A DNA stretch of 64,000 bases from CAWGUU01 sp963825765 (lineage in GTDB: Bacteria; Actinomycetota; Acidimicrobiia; Acidimicrobiales; AC-14). Below, one piece after another: positions 49,679 to 59,988 of this stretch. How positions within the stretch are numbered: the stretch's first letter is position 1; every line of letters begins with the position of its first letter. The stretch lies in contig CAWGUU010000002.1 of the NCBI GenBank assembly GCA_963825765.1, forward strand, positions 59,496-123,495, written 5' to 3'. Made by a program: the position numbers and the translations under genes. Under the pieces are notes generated by a model. The model saw only the letters and a list, made by a program, of their open reading frames with translations. It made no database searches and was not told the origin of the DNA.

Positions 49679-50707
49679 ATGGCCGACATCACGAGGACCC
49701 TGTTCGTACGCCACCTGCGGGCGAACCCCACCGCGCACATCCGCCACCTGCACAAGGGCCGGCTGGCCCACGACGGCCCGGGCCAGGCGTTCTGGTTCCG
49801 CCCGCTGCACGCGGCGCTGAGCGAGCTCCCCGTCGACGACCGGGAGCAGCCGCTGCTCTTCCACGCCCGCACCGTCGACTTCCAGGACGTCACCGTCCAG
49901 GCCACGATCACCTACCGGGTGGCGGACCCTGCCGTCGCCGCCGCGAGGATCGACTTCGGGATCGACCCCGACCTCGGTGTGTGGCGGTCGACGCCGTTGG
50001 AACAGGTCGGTGGCCTTCTGACCGAGCTGGCCCAGCAGCACGCCCTGGAGCTGCTGGCCCGCATGACGCTGCCCCAGGCCCTGGCCGAGGGGATGACGGC
50101 GGTGCGTCAGCGTCTCACGTCGGGCTTGACGGACGACCCCCGCATCGCCGACACCGGCCTGGGAATCGTCGACGTCCGCGTGGTGGCGGTGCGAGCCGAG
50201 GCCGACGTGGAACGCGCCCTCCAGACCCCGATGCGGGAGCAGGTGCAGCAGGACGCCGACAAGGCCACCTTCGAGCGGCGCGCCCTCGCCGTCGAGCGGG
50301 AGCGGGCCATCGCCGAGAACGAGCTGCAGAACCAGATCGAGCTGGCCCGCCGGGAGGAACAGCTTGTCGACCAGAAGGGCCAGAACGAGAGGAAGCGGGC
50401 GACCGAGAAGGCGGCCGCCGGTCGTATCCGGGCCGAAGGCGACGCCGTCGAGCAGCGGGTGCTGGCCGATGCCGAGGCCGACGCAACGAGAGCCGTGGGG
50501 CAGGCCCAGGCAGACGCCGAGGCGGCGCGGCTCGTCGCCTACCGCGACCTCGACGCCATCACGATCTTCGGCCTGGCGGCAAAGGAGCTGGCCGCCGAAC
50601 TGCCCCAGATCGGCGTGCTGAACATCGCCCCCGACCTGCTCACGCCGCTGCTGGCGCGCCTCGGAACTGGGCCCGCCCGCGTCGAATCGACACCGGGCGC
50701 GGCGTGA
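49679..50707 (+). CDS. SPFH/Band 7-domain protein
   Basis: A 342-residue protein. A cytoplasmic-looking SPFH core (ATITYRVADPAVAAARIDFGID, DVRVVAVRAEADVERAL) is followed by a long Glu/Arg/Ala coiled coil (residues ~180-270) and a hydrophobic C-terminal stretch. It has no N-terminal membrane anchor. SPFH proteins form oligomeric scaffolds on membranes. A GAAGGAGAGG ribosome binding site precedes ATG 49679. GTGA overlap with the NAD-kinase-like gene shows one operon. Confidence 0.85.
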   Translation: MADITRTLFVRHLRANPTAHIRHLHKGRLAHDGPGQAFWFRPLHAALSELPVDDREQPLLFHARTVDFQDVTVQATITYRVADPAVAAARIDFGIDPDLGVWRSTPLEQVGGLLTELAQQHALELLARMTLPQALAEGMTAVRQRLTSGLTDDPRIADTGLGIVDVRVVAVRAEADVERALQTPMREQVQQDADKATFERRALAVERERAIAENELQNQIELARREEQLVDQKGQNERKRATEKAAAGRIRAEGDAVEQRVLADAEADATRAVGQAQADAEAARLVAYRDLDAITIFGLAAKELAAELPQIGVLNIAPDLLTPLLARLGTGPARVESTPGAA

Positions 50708-51597
50708 GCCTTGTACCCCGAGCGGTGCTGGTGCACCGCCGGACCGAGATCGACGAGCTGGTGGCCCGGCACGGCACCCGACGCCAAGCGGCGTTCTTCC
50801 TCGAGGGTCGGGGTCGCAGCCTGGAGGAGGTAGAGGCCAGGCACGCCTCCCAGCAGCACGCCTTCGACGCCGCCGCCCGGTCCATCCCGCTCGACTGGCG
50901 GCGTGGCCAGGTGGAGCGGGCCGACCTCAGCCGCTTCGTGTTCGGCCCCGAGGACGTCGTCGTCGCCGTCGGCCAGGACGGGTTGGTCGCCAACGTGGCC
51001 AAGTACCTCCACAGCCAGGTCGTGATCGGGATCGACCCGGAACCGGGCCGCAATCCGGGCGTCCTCGTCCGCCACGGACCTGCCGACGTCGCCGCCCTCC
51101 TCGGCGCGGCGGTGGCGCCCGACGTCGGCACGCACGTGCAGGCGCGGGTGCTGGTGGAGGCCAGGGTGGACGACGGTCAGACGTTGCGCTCGCTCAACGA
51201 GATCTTCGTCGGCCACCCGAGCCATCAGTCGGCCCGCTACCGGATCGAGGCACCCGACGGTGGGCGCGAACGGCACTCTTCCTCGGGGGTGCTGGTGGGA
51301 ACCGGGACGGGGGCCACCGGGTGGTGCCGCTCGGTATGGCTCGAGCGGCGCAGCTCGCTACGGCTGCCGGCACCCACCGAACCCCGGCTCAGCTGGTTCG
51401 CCCGGGAAGCATGGCCGTCACCCGCCACAGGGACGGACTGCACCGAGGGCCTGGTCGGGCCCGGCGAGGAACTGTCCATCGTCGCCGAATCCGACCTGGT
51501 GGTCTTCGGCGACGGTATCGAGTCCGACTCCCTCGCCCTCACGTGGGGCCAGCGGGTGACGCTGACCGTCTCCCCCGAGCGCCTGCGCCTGCTCTAG
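50704..51597 (+). CDS. NAD-kinase-like protein with altered GGDG motif
   Basis: A 297-residue ATP-NAD kinase fold. The usual GGDG motif is here GQDGLVANV (G90-Q91-D92-G93), and the NE motif is LNEIFVGH (N165, E166), with GVLVGTGTGATGW replacing the STPTGSTAY region. The catalytic Asp is kept while the second Gly is Gln. It may be an NAD(H) kinase of unusual specificity or a NAD-binding regulator. GTG 50704 overlaps the SPFH stop. Confidence 0.75.
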   Translation: MSLVPRAVLVHRRTEIDELVARHGTRRQAAFFLEGRGRSLEEVEARHASQQHAFDAAARSIPLDWRRGQVERADLSRFVFGPEDVVVAVGQDGLVANVAKYLHSQVVIGIDPEPGRNPGVLVRHGPADVAALLGAAVAPDVGTHVQARVLVEARVDDGQTLRSLNEIFVGHPSHQSARYRIEAPDGGRERHSSSGVLVGTGTGATGWCRSVWLERRSSLRLPAPTEPRLSWFAREAWPSPATGTDCTEGLVGPGEELSIVAESDLVVFGDGIESDSLALTWGQRVTLTVSPERLRLL

Positions 51598-52103
51598 GTC
51601 GATGGCATCGAGAACGTGAACATGCGATCGGCGTCGATGCGGGCGTAGACCGGGCCGGAGTCCATGAAGGTCGCCCAGGACTCGCCGTACAGGGGGACGT
51701 ACACGTCGAGGAGGGCGTGCCGGACACCGGCCTGGTCCGCGCTCTTGAGGTCGACCGAGGCGGCGCGGCCGTGGACGGTGACCGACAGCTCCTCCCCCGG
51801 GAGGTGGGTGGCGCTCACCCAGGGCCGCGCGGCGATGTGCTTGAAGCGGACGGACTCGGGGGACGACCCGAAGTAGAAGCTGCCCCGGTAGAAGATGCTG
51901 TCGACCGGCCCGGCGATCGGTCGGCCGTCCTTGGTGGCGGTGGCGAGGACCAGCAGGCGCATCCCCGTCAGCGTGGCCGCCAGCTGCTCGGCCGTCAGCC
52001 GTCGCTCAGGGGTGATGACCTCGTGCAGGTGCGGGCCGGCGGCGGCGTAGCTGGTGTCGAGCAGCTGCTGGAGCTGCTGGAGATCGTCGGGCGTCTCGTG
52101 CAT
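51594..52103 (-). CDS. Pyridoxamine-5'-phosphate-oxidase-family protein
   Basis: A 169-residue flavin-binding split-barrel protein: GMRLLVLATATKDGRPIAGPVDSIFYRGSFYFGSS, then PGEELSVTVHGRAASVDL. It is an F420/FMN-type PPOX-fold protein, likely a flavoenzyme or haem-degradation-like protein. It converges on the NAD-kinase-like gene with a 4-bp overlap. The two palindromes at 52141-52173 upstream are candidate TetR sites. Confidence 0.82.
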   Translation of the reverse strand: MHETPDDLQQLQQLLDTSYAAAGPHLHEVITPERRLTAEQLAATLTGMRLLVLATATKDGRPIAGPVDSIFYRGSFYFGSSPESVRFKHIAARPWVSATHLPGEELSVTVHGRAASVDLKSADQAGVRHALLDVYVPLYGESWATFMDSGPVYARIDADRMFTFSMPST

Positions 52104-52140
52104 GGGCCCCCCTCGTCTCGCACGGGTGGATGGTCGGTAC

Positions 52141-52173
52141 TCTACATCGTAGACTTAGACTCTACACAGTAGA
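52141..52173. promoter_or_regulatory. Two TCTAC-N3-GTAGA sites upstream of the PPOX gene
   Basis: TCTACATCGTAGA (52141-52153) and TCTACACAGTAGA (52161-52173) are near-palindromes 20 bp apart, in the 75-bp gap between tetR and the PPOX gene. A third copy lies at the tetR start. Confidence 0.65.
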
Positions 52174-52178
52174 ACTCG

Positions 52179-52772
52179 TCACGGCACGAAGTGGAGGAGA
52201 CCGGCTATGACCACGTCGAGGCCGAACTCGAAGACGTCGTCGAGCGCCTCCTCGAGGCCCGGGTCGCCGCCCAGCTCCCGGTCGCCCAGCTCACCACCCG
52301 CCGGCGGGGTGGCCCTGGCCAGCACCGCTCCGTTGACGTAGTCGACGATCACGTCCGCCCCCCGCGTCACGTCGGCGGCGCCGAGGCCCGAGACCTCCAA
52401 GGCTCGATACAGCGCGCCGTTCGCCTCGCTGGCGGCGACGGCGACCGCCTCGGGGCTGGTGACGATCCTGAGCACCAGGTGGGGGTGGGCCTCGACGACG
52501 GACCGGTAGGCACGGGCCCACTGCCTGACCCGGGTGGGCCAGGACCCGCGCTCGCCCGGCGTCGGCATCTCCGCGAAGACCCGTCGGACGATGCCGTGGA
52601 ACAGGGCCTCCTTGTTGGGCACGTGGTGGTAGATCGCCATGGGGTCGACGCCGAGTGCGGCCCCCAGCCGTCGCATCGACAGGCCCTCGACGCCGGCCGC
52701 GTCGACGATGGCCAGCCCGGCGTCGAAGATGCGCTCCGGCGTCAACGGCTCGCCCCCGGCCCGTCGCCCCAT
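52179..52772 (-). CDS. TetR-family regulator
   Basis: The helix-turn-helix is GLSMRRLGAALGVDPMAIYHHVPNKEALFHGIV; the rest is a helical ligand domain (TetR_C type). I start at ATG 52772 (MGRRAGGEPLTPERIFD); a start at 52790 would put the gene across the operator-like site at 52774-52786. Its sites flank both its own gene and the PPOX gene, so it probably represses both. Confidence 0.88.
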   Translation of the reverse strand: MGRRAGGEPLTPERIFDAGLAIVDAAGVEGLSMRRLGAALGVDPMAIYHHVPNKEALFHGIVRRVFAEMPTPGERGSWPTRVRQWARAYRSVVEAHPHLVLRIVTSPEAVAVAASEANGALYRALEVSGLGAADVTRGADVIVDYVNGAVLARATPPAGGELGDRELGGDPGLEEALDDVFEFGLDVVIAGLLHFVP

Positions 52773-52773
52773 G

Positions 52774-52786
52774 TCTACACCGTAGA
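52774..52786. promoter_or_regulatory. TCTAC-N3-GTAGA site at the tetR start
   Basis: TCTACACCGTAGA, third copy of the motif seen at 52141 and 52161, immediately upstream of tetR. Likely autoregulatory operator. Confidence 0.6.
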
Positions 52787-52846
52787 GCACGAGGTCCGGT
52801 CGGTAAAGGATCCGCTACGCCAACGACGCCGCCGTCACCAAGGAGA

Positions 52847-54169
<1,323 letters not shown>

Positions 54170-54211
54170 AGTCGGCGAGTCACGGTTGGCGACGGGTTCC
54201 TGCGGGCAACT

Positions 54212-54898
54212 TCACGCCTGGCGGAGCACGAAGCCGACACCTCGCACGTTGTGCAGCACTCGACTCTCCCCGCCGGCTTCCGTCTTGCGGCGGAGGTACC
54301 CCACGTAGACGTCGAGGGCGTTGGACGACGGCCCGAAGTCGTAGCCCCACACCCGTTCGTAGATGAGCGGGCGGCTGAGGACCCGGTCGGGGTTGCGCAG
54401 GAAGAGCTCGAGGAGCGCGAACTCGGTGCGGGTCAGCTCCAGCTCCCGGTCGTTCCTCCAGGCCCGGTGGGACCCCGGGTCGAGGCGCAGGCCCTCATGG
54501 TCCAGCGCCTGCCCGCCGTCAGGATCACCGTCGCCGTCGCCGGCCCGTCGCAGGATGGCTCGCAGGCGGGCCAGGAGCTCCTCGAGGGCGAAGGGCTTGG
54601 AGAGATAGTCGTCGGCGCCCGCGTCGAGCCCCCGCACCCGGTCGGCCACCTCGCCCCGGGCGGTGAGGAGGAGGACGGGCGTGGAGTCGCGAGCGGCTCG
54701 CAGGCCCCGCGTGACCTCGATGCCGTCGAGCCCGGGCATGACGATGTCGAGGACGACGGCGTCGGGCCGTTCGAGGGCGACGGAGTGGAGGGCTTGGCGG
54801 CCGTCGGCGGCCTGGGATACCTGGTAGCCAGCCTGTTCGAGGATGCGGGCGAGCGACGTCCGTACCGACGCCTCGTCGTCGACCACCAGGATCCGCAC
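54212..54898 (-). CDS. OmpR-family response regulator
   Basis: The receiver domain has RILVVDDEASV, VVLDIVMPGLDG (phospho-acceptor Asp), LLTARGEVADR and YLSKPFALEELLARL. The winged helix has ELTRTEFALLELFLRNPDRVLSR and VWGYDFGPSSNALDVYVGYLRRK. I favour GTG 54898, giving MRILVVDDE; GTG 54955 would add 19 poorly conserved residues. It is divergent from the LolA-like/ABC operon, a probable target. Confidence 0.92.
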   Translation of the reverse strand: MRILVVDDEASVRTSLARILEQAGYQVSQAADGRQALHSVALERPDAVVLDIVMPGLDGIEVTRGLRAARDSTPVLLLTARGEVADRVRGLDAGADDYLSKPFALEELLARLRAILRRAGDGDGDPDGGQALDHEGLRLDPGSHRAWRNDRELELTRTEFALLELFLRNPDRVLSRPLIYERVWGYDFGPSSNALDVYVGYLRRKTEAGGESRVLHNVRGVGFVLRQA

Positions 54899-54998
54899 CT
54901 CCCCATGCTGGCGCGGCCCGGCGCCCGACCCGGACGTTCTTACCAAGTTCTTCACCTGCCCTCACATCGAGCTCACGGAACGGTGCTGTGATGGGTCC

Positions 54999-56207
54999 AT
55001 GACCGACTCGCCACCCGTGCCCTCCCCCGGCTACCCCCGCCGCCGCCTCCGGTGGGCCGCCGCCCCCCTCGCCGCGGCGGTGATGATCGGCGCCTTCGGG
55101 CTGCTCCCGACCCTGGCCGGGGCCCAGGCTCCGCCCGTCCTGCCCACCATCTCGCCCGCCGACCTCGTGGCCAAGGTGATCGCGGCCCGCGACATCCCCG
55201 GCTTCTCGGGCACGGTGGCCACCAGCACCGACCTCGGGCTGCCCGATCTCGGGTCCCTGATGCCCCGCAACGCCGACCTGCTCGGCACCCTGCTGGCGCC
55301 GAACACCATCAGCGTGGCGTACGCCGCCGGCGGCAAGGTCCGGCTGGCCATCCCCGACAACCTGGCCGAGACCGACGTGATCAGCGACGGCACCCAGCTG
55401 TGGGTGTGGCAGAGCGCCACCCAGACGGCCACCCACCTGGCGGCCAAGGTGCACGAGGGCGGCGACAAGGCCCCGGCCGACGAGGCCGCCGGGTCGGTGC
55501 CTTCGCTGAAGGACATGACCCCGCCCACCCTCGCCGCCCTCGCCCTCGCCGCCGCCGACTCCTCCACCCGGGTCTTCGTGCGCGACACCGCCGTCGTGGC
55601 CGGGCGCCCGGCCTACCAGCTCGTCCTGGCCCCGAAGTCGACGGCCACTCTGGTGGCAGACGTGGTCATCGACGTCGACGCCGCCACCGGCCTTCCGCTC
55701 CGGGTACAGGTCCTGGCCAAGGACGCCACCACACCCGCCATCGAGGTCGGCTTTACCTCCCTCGACCTCACCGTCCCTGCGGACTCCACGTTCGCCTTCG
55801 CTCCTCCCCCCGGCTCGACGGTCCGTGAGGTCACCTCGCCCGAGGAGCTCCTCTTCAGCGGCCAGCGCGACGGACGAGGCCGTCACCACAAGAAGGTCGA
55901 CGGGAGCGCTCCGTCCACGACGGTCGCACCGGCCACCGGTTCGGCGGGCTCCGACCAGGCCCCGGCCAAGCCGACGTTCCGGCGGCAGATCGTCGGCACC
56001 GGCTGGGATGCCGTCGTCGCCTTCGGCAACGGCCCCGCCGAGCTGGCCGCGCTGGGCGCCCCCGTGAGCGGACCGTGGGGCTCGGGACGGGTGCTCACAA
56101 GCAAGCTGGTGAGCGTCCTGGTGCTCGACGACGGTCGCACCCTGGTGGGATTGGTCGGACCTGAGCAGCTCGAAGCTGCGGTCGGCCAGCTGAAGCCCGC
56201 TTCGTGA
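54999..56207 (+). CDS. LolA-like secreted protein with N-terminal signal anchor
   Basis: A 402-residue protein. A basic N-terminus and hydrophobic segment (residues ~20-42, ending GAQA) target it outside. It carries a LolA/LppX-like beta fold: ARDIPGFSGTVATSTDLG, GTQLWVWQSATQTATHLAA and RVFVRDTAVVAGRPAYQL. DUF2092/LolA-like proteins in actinobacteria often sense or bind lipid-like ligands. It overlaps the ABC ATPase by GTGA and faces a two-component system, suggesting envelope stress or export. Confidence 0.75.
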   Translation: MTDSPPVPSPGYPRRRLRWAAAPLAAAVMIGAFGLLPTLAGAQAPPVLPTISPADLVAKVIAARDIPGFSGTVATSTDLGLPDLGSLMPRNADLLGTLLAPNTISVAYAAGGKVRLAIPDNLAETDVISDGTQLWVWQSATQTATHLAAKVHEGGDKAPADEAAGSVPSLKDMTPPTLAALALAAADSSTRVFVRDTAVVAGRPAYQLVLAPKSTATLVADVVIDVDAATGLPLRVQVLAKDATTPAIEVGFTSLDLTVPADSTFAFAPPPGSTVREVTSPEELLFSGQRDGRGRHHKKVDGSAPSTTVAPATGSAGSDQAPAKPTFRRQIVGTGWDAVVAFGNGPAELAALGAPVSGPWGSGRVLTSKLVSVLVLDDGRTLVGLVGPEQLEAAVGQLKPAS

Positions 56208-57217
56208 CAGCCACCGACCTCGACGTAGGGTCGCGGCCGGTGATGTCGAGCGGTGCGGGGAGCGGCTCGGGTCTGGCCATCGAGACCGCCGGCCTCACCA
56301 AGAGCTTCGGCAGCCACACGGTGGTCGACGACCTGAACCTGGCCGTGCCGGAAGGGTCGGTGTTCGGGTTCCTCGGGCCCAACGGCTCGGGGAAGACCAC
56401 GACCGTGCGCATGCTCCTCGGCCTGGCCTTCCCCGACGCCGGGCGGGTGCGAATCCTCGGCCACGACATCCGCGACGCGCCGGCCGAGCTCCTGGCCTCG
56501 GTCGGGTCGCTGATCGAGGGCCCGGCCTTTTACCCGTTCCTCACCGGATGGGAGAACCTGATCCGCTTCGACGCCGTCGGCCCCGGCGGTCCCAAGTCGA
56601 CTCGGTCGGAGCGGGTCGGGTCCGCCCTGGCCCGGGTGGGACTCAGCACCGCATCCAGCCGCCGCTTCAAGACCTACTCGCTCGGGATGCGCCAGCGGCT
56701 GGCCCTGGCCGGCGCCCTCGTCCGACAGCCCCGGATGCTCATCCTCGACGAGCCCACCAACGGGCTCGATCCGCAGGGCACCCGAGAGGTGCGGTCGCTG
56801 ATCCGCGGCCTGGCCGACGACGGCACCACCGTGTTCCTGTCCTCGCACCTCCTCGCCGAGGTCGAGCAGGTCTGCACCCACGTCGCCGTGCTCCGCCTGG
56901 GCCGCCTTGTCGCCGACGGGAGCCTCACCGAGCTGCGGGCCGGGCGCCTCCCGACCCTGCGGGTGGAGACGCCCGACGGGGAGGAGGCCGCCGCCTGCCT
57001 CCACCGCCTGGCGGGCATCGGCGTGCTCACCGTCGCACCCGACGGCCTCGGCACCAACCAGGTCCTCACCGCCGAGCTGGTGGGGGCGGCGCCAGAGGAC
57101 GTGGCCGCCGCCCTCGTCGGTGCCGGCGTGCGCGTGCGGTCGATGACCGCGGAGCGACCCAGCCTCGAGGAGCTGTTCGTGACCCTCACCGGGGAGGGCT
57201 TCGATGTTGGCGAGTGA
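56204..57217 (+). CDS. ABC transporter ATP-binding protein
   Basis: A 337-residue exporter-type ATPase: Walker A GPNGSGKTT, Q-loop AFYPFLTGWENL (Q replaced by context), signature YSLGMRQRLALAGAL, Walker B LILDEPTNGLDPQG and H-loop SSHLL; a C-terminal ~100-residue regulatory extension follows. GTG 56204 overlaps the LolA-like stop. It pairs with the ABC-2 permease downstream. Confidence 0.92.
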   Translation: MTATDLDVGSRPVMSSGAGSGSGLAIETAGLTKSFGSHTVVDDLNLAVPEGSVFGFLGPNGSGKTTTVRMLLGLAFPDAGRVRILGHDIRDAPAELLASVGSLIEGPAFYPFLTGWENLIRFDAVGPGGPKSTRSERVGSALARVGLSTASSRRFKTYSLGMRQRLALAGALVRQPRMLILDEPTNGLDPQGTREVRSLIRGLADDGTTVFLSSHLLAEVEQVCTHVAVLRLGRLVADGSLTELRAGRLPTLRVETPDGEEAAACLHRLAGIGVLTVAPDGLGTNQVLTAELVGAAPEDVAAALVGAGVRVRSMTAERPSLEELFVTLTGEGFDVGE

Positions 57218-58007
57218 GCTGCGCCTCCTGTTCGGTCGGGCCCGCACCCGCGTGGCGCTCGCCACCCTGGCGTTCTTCCCGGTGCTGCTGGCGGTGGCGG
57301 TGAGGTTGTCGGGCGGGCCGAGAGGCCGGGGTGGCGGGCCTGCATTCCTGGCCCAGGTGTCCCAGAACGGGGTGTTCGCGGCCATGGCAGGGCTCACGGT
57401 GGTGCTCCCGTTCTTCCTGCCCCTCGGTGTGGCCCTCATCGCCGGCGACACCATCGCCGGTGAGGCCGGCATGGGCACCCTGCGCTCGCTGCTCGTCCGG
57501 CCGGTCGGCCGCACCCGCCTGCTGGCCGCCAAGTTGGCCACGACCGCGGTCTTCTGCCTGGTCGCGGCCGGCGTCGTGGCCCTGTCGGGGCTGGTGGCGG
57601 GGGCCGTGCTGTTCCCGTTGGGCCGGGTCACCACGCTCTCGGGCACCACGGTGTCGTTGTTCGAAGGGATACTTCGGGCTCTGGCCGCGGCCGGCGTCGT
57701 CGGCTTGTCGATGCTGGGCCTGGCCGCGGTCGGCCTTTTCATCTCCACGCTCACCGACTCGGCCATCGCCGCCATCGCCGCCACCGCGGGTGTGGCCATC
57801 ATGAGCCAGGTGCTGGACTCCATCCCCCAGCTCTATGCCATCCATCCGGCGCTGCTCACCCACTACTGGTCGGCATTCGGCGACCTCATGCGCACGACTG
57901 GCGGCTCGGGGGCGATCGGGAGCGACCTCCTCCTCCAACTGGCCTGGGTCGTGGTCTTCAGCCTGGCCGCCTGGGCCCGATTCACCACCAAGGACGTGCT
58001 CGCCTGA
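57204..58007 (+). CDS. ABC-2-type permease
   Basis: A 267-residue membrane protein with six hydrophobic helices, containing ALIAGDTIAGEAGMGTLRSLLVRPVGRTRLL, typical of ABC-2 exporters of lipids, drugs or antibiotics. It overlaps the ATPase gene by 14 bp. With the LolA-like protein it may move a lipophilic molecule outward. Confidence 0.9.
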   Translation: MLASELRLLFGRARTRVALATLAFFPVLLAVAVRLSGGPRGRGGGPAFLAQVSQNGVFAAMAGLTVVLPFFLPLGVALIAGDTIAGEAGMGTLRSLLVRPVGRTRLLAAKLATTAVFCLVAAGVVALSGLVAGAVLFPLGRVTTLSGTTVSLFEGILRALAAAGVVGLSMLGLAAVGLFISTLTDSAIAAIAATAGVAIMSQVLDSIPQLYAIHPALLTHYWSAFGDLMRTTGGSGAIGSDLLLQLAWVVVFSLAAWARFTTKDVLA

Positions 58008-58040
58008 CGCCGTGAGGCGGCCGCGGCGACCAGCGCCCGG

Positions 58041-59738
58041 TCAGGTCCGCCAGATCCGAGGCGTGTCGCCGCTGGCGTTGCCGTAGACGAACGAGGGGAC
58101 GTCGGCCACCCCGCCGCCGGCGCCGTTGCGCAGGTACCACGTGCCGGCGCGCACCACGCCGGCGGTGAAGGTGCCGTCGCCGTTCCAGTCGCCGACGATG
58201 GGGATGTCGCCCGAGCCGTTGCCGTACGCGAAGGCACCGACGTCGGCGACGCCGCCGCCGGTGGCATTGCGCAGGTACCAGGTGCCGTCGCGGACGACTC
58301 CGACCGTCGTCCGGCCGTCGCCGTCCCAGTCGCCGGCCACGGGGAGGTCGCCCGACGCGTTGCCGTAGGCCAGGGTGACGTCGGCCACGCCGCTGGTGAA
58401 GGAGTTGCGCAGGTACCAGGTGCCGTTGCGGTACACGCCCGGCGTGTAGGTCCCGTTGTCGTCCCAGTCGCCGGTCAGGGGGAGGTCGTCGGGGTTGCCG
58501 AAGACGAACGACGGCACGTCGGCAACGCCGCCGCCGGCTGCGCTGCGCAGGTACCAGGTGCCGTCTCGGACCACTCCGACGGTGATCGAGCCGTTGCCGT
58601 CCCAGTCGCCGGTGATCGGCTTGTCGGCGGGGTTGCCGTACCCGAAGGTGGTGGTGGCGATGCCCGACGTCTGGCTGTCGCGCAGATACCAGGTGCCGCT
58701 GCGGACCACCAGCGGCTTCGACGCTCCCGCCGGCGGGGGGGCGATCGTGGTCGATGTCGTCGACGAGGTGGACGGCCCCGACGTGCTCGACGTCGCAGGA
58801 CGGCGCTGCCAGCTGACCCCGTTCGGGAAGGCCAGGGACGCCCCGTAGGCCGAGTGGACGTTGGAGCCGTCGGCGTTCATCACCATCACGTCCTGGCGGT
58901 CGTTCCCGTAGCGGGCGAAGGCGATCTGGTCGCCCTGGGGGGACCAGACGGGGATGAAGTCCTGGGTGCCGTCGGTCACCGGCGTCAGGTCGGTTCCGTC
59001 CTGGTCCATGACGCAGATGCGGCTCCCCGACCCGCCGGGGCAGGAGACGGTCAGCTTGGTGCCGTCGGGCGACCAGTCCGGGCTGTCGACGTGGCCGCTC
59101 GTCACCGAGGTGAGCGGCTGGACGCCGGAGCCGTCGGCGTTCATCACGAAGATGTTGGTGGCGGTGCCGTTGTTACGGGCGAAGGCGATCCTCTGCCCGT
59201 TGGGCGACCAGGCCGGCTCCCCGTTGTTCCCGTCGGCCAGGAGCGTCTGCGATCCGGTGCCGTCGGCGCTCATGAGGAAGATGCCGGGGCTGGAGGGCTT
59301 GGTGAACACGATCTTGTCGCCGGCGGGCGACCACGCCGGCTGGGCGCCACGGTCGGCCTGGCCGGCGCCACCGGTGATGATCTGTCGATTCGAGCCGTCG
59401 GCGTTCATCAGGCCGATCTGACGGCCGCTTCCGCTTCCCAGTGTGAAGGCCAGCCGGGTTCCGTCGGGCGACCATGTCGGCTCGACGTCATGACCCGAGG
59501 GCGGGGTCACCGAGATGCGTCCGGAGCCGTCGGGCTCCTGCACGAGGATCGTGAACTGGGCGGTGTCGGCGTCGGACACCTGCACGCCGAGCGCCAGCTT
59601 GCCGTTGGTGCCCGGGAAGGCAGCCTTGCTCGGCACCGCGTACAGGACCGCGCCCGCGAGCAACGCGAGGAGCATTGTCGTTATCGCCCGCGTGTCGCGC
59701 CCCGCTCCCCGCACGCCGGACATCTGAGCTGGCCCCAT
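58041..59738 (-). CDS. Secreted TolB-like protein with five ~46-residue repeats
   Basis: A 565-residue protein. An N-terminal signal (AITTMLLALLAGAVLYAVPSKA) is followed by TolB/WD40-like beta-propeller repeats (WSPDGTRLAFTLG, WSPAGDKIVF, WSPNGQRIAF, WSPDGTKLTV, WSPQGDQIAF), a Ser/Thr linker, then five repeats built on GTWYLR...GVADV...YGN...PxxGDWDGDG, an FG-GAP/VCBS-like calcium-type fold. Its location is extracellular; role unknown, perhaps adhesion or polysaccharide binding. Confidence 0.85.
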   Translation of the reverse strand: MGPAQMSGVRGAGRDTRAITTMLLALLAGAVLYAVPSKAAFPGTNGKLALGVQVSDADTAQFTILVQEPDGSGRISVTPPSGHDVEPTWSPDGTRLAFTLGSGSGRQIGLMNADGSNRQIITGGAGQADRGAQPAWSPAGDKIVFTKPSSPGIFLMSADGTGSQTLLADGNNGEPAWSPNGQRIAFARNNGTATNIFVMNADGSGVQPLTSVTSGHVDSPDWSPDGTKLTVSCPGGSGSRICVMDQDGTDLTPVTDGTQDFIPVWSPQGDQIAFARYGNDRQDVMVMNADGSNVHSAYGASLAFPNGVSWQRRPATSSTSGPSTSSTTSTTIAPPPAGASKPLVVRSGTWYLRDSQTSGIATTTFGYGNPADKPITGDWDGNGSITVGVVRDGTWYLRSAAGGGVADVPSFVFGNPDDLPLTGDWDDNGTYTPGVYRNGTWYLRNSFTSGVADVTLAYGNASGDLPVAGDWDGDGRTTVGVVRDGTWYLRNATGGGVADVGAFAYGNGSGDIPIVGDWNGDGTFTAGVVRAGTWYLRNGAGGGVADVPSFVYGNASGDTPRIWRT

Positions 59739-59988
59739 TTCGACTCCCTCGCCGACGCCGACTCGGAGGTCGGTCGCTCACGACGCTACCGGGGTCAGGC
59801 GTGACCTGCGGTTTCGCCAGCTTCGCCGTGGACCTTCGTCGCCATGAAAAGCATAACGCGCGGGAGGGGGCTTGCCGCAAGCGACCCAAACGTGCTGACC
59901 ATGACTCGTTCGCTGAGCCGATCACGGCCAGAACCTATGGAGCCAGGAGTTGTGGAATGGGTGCCTTGCTTTCGGCAGATGAGCGGCA

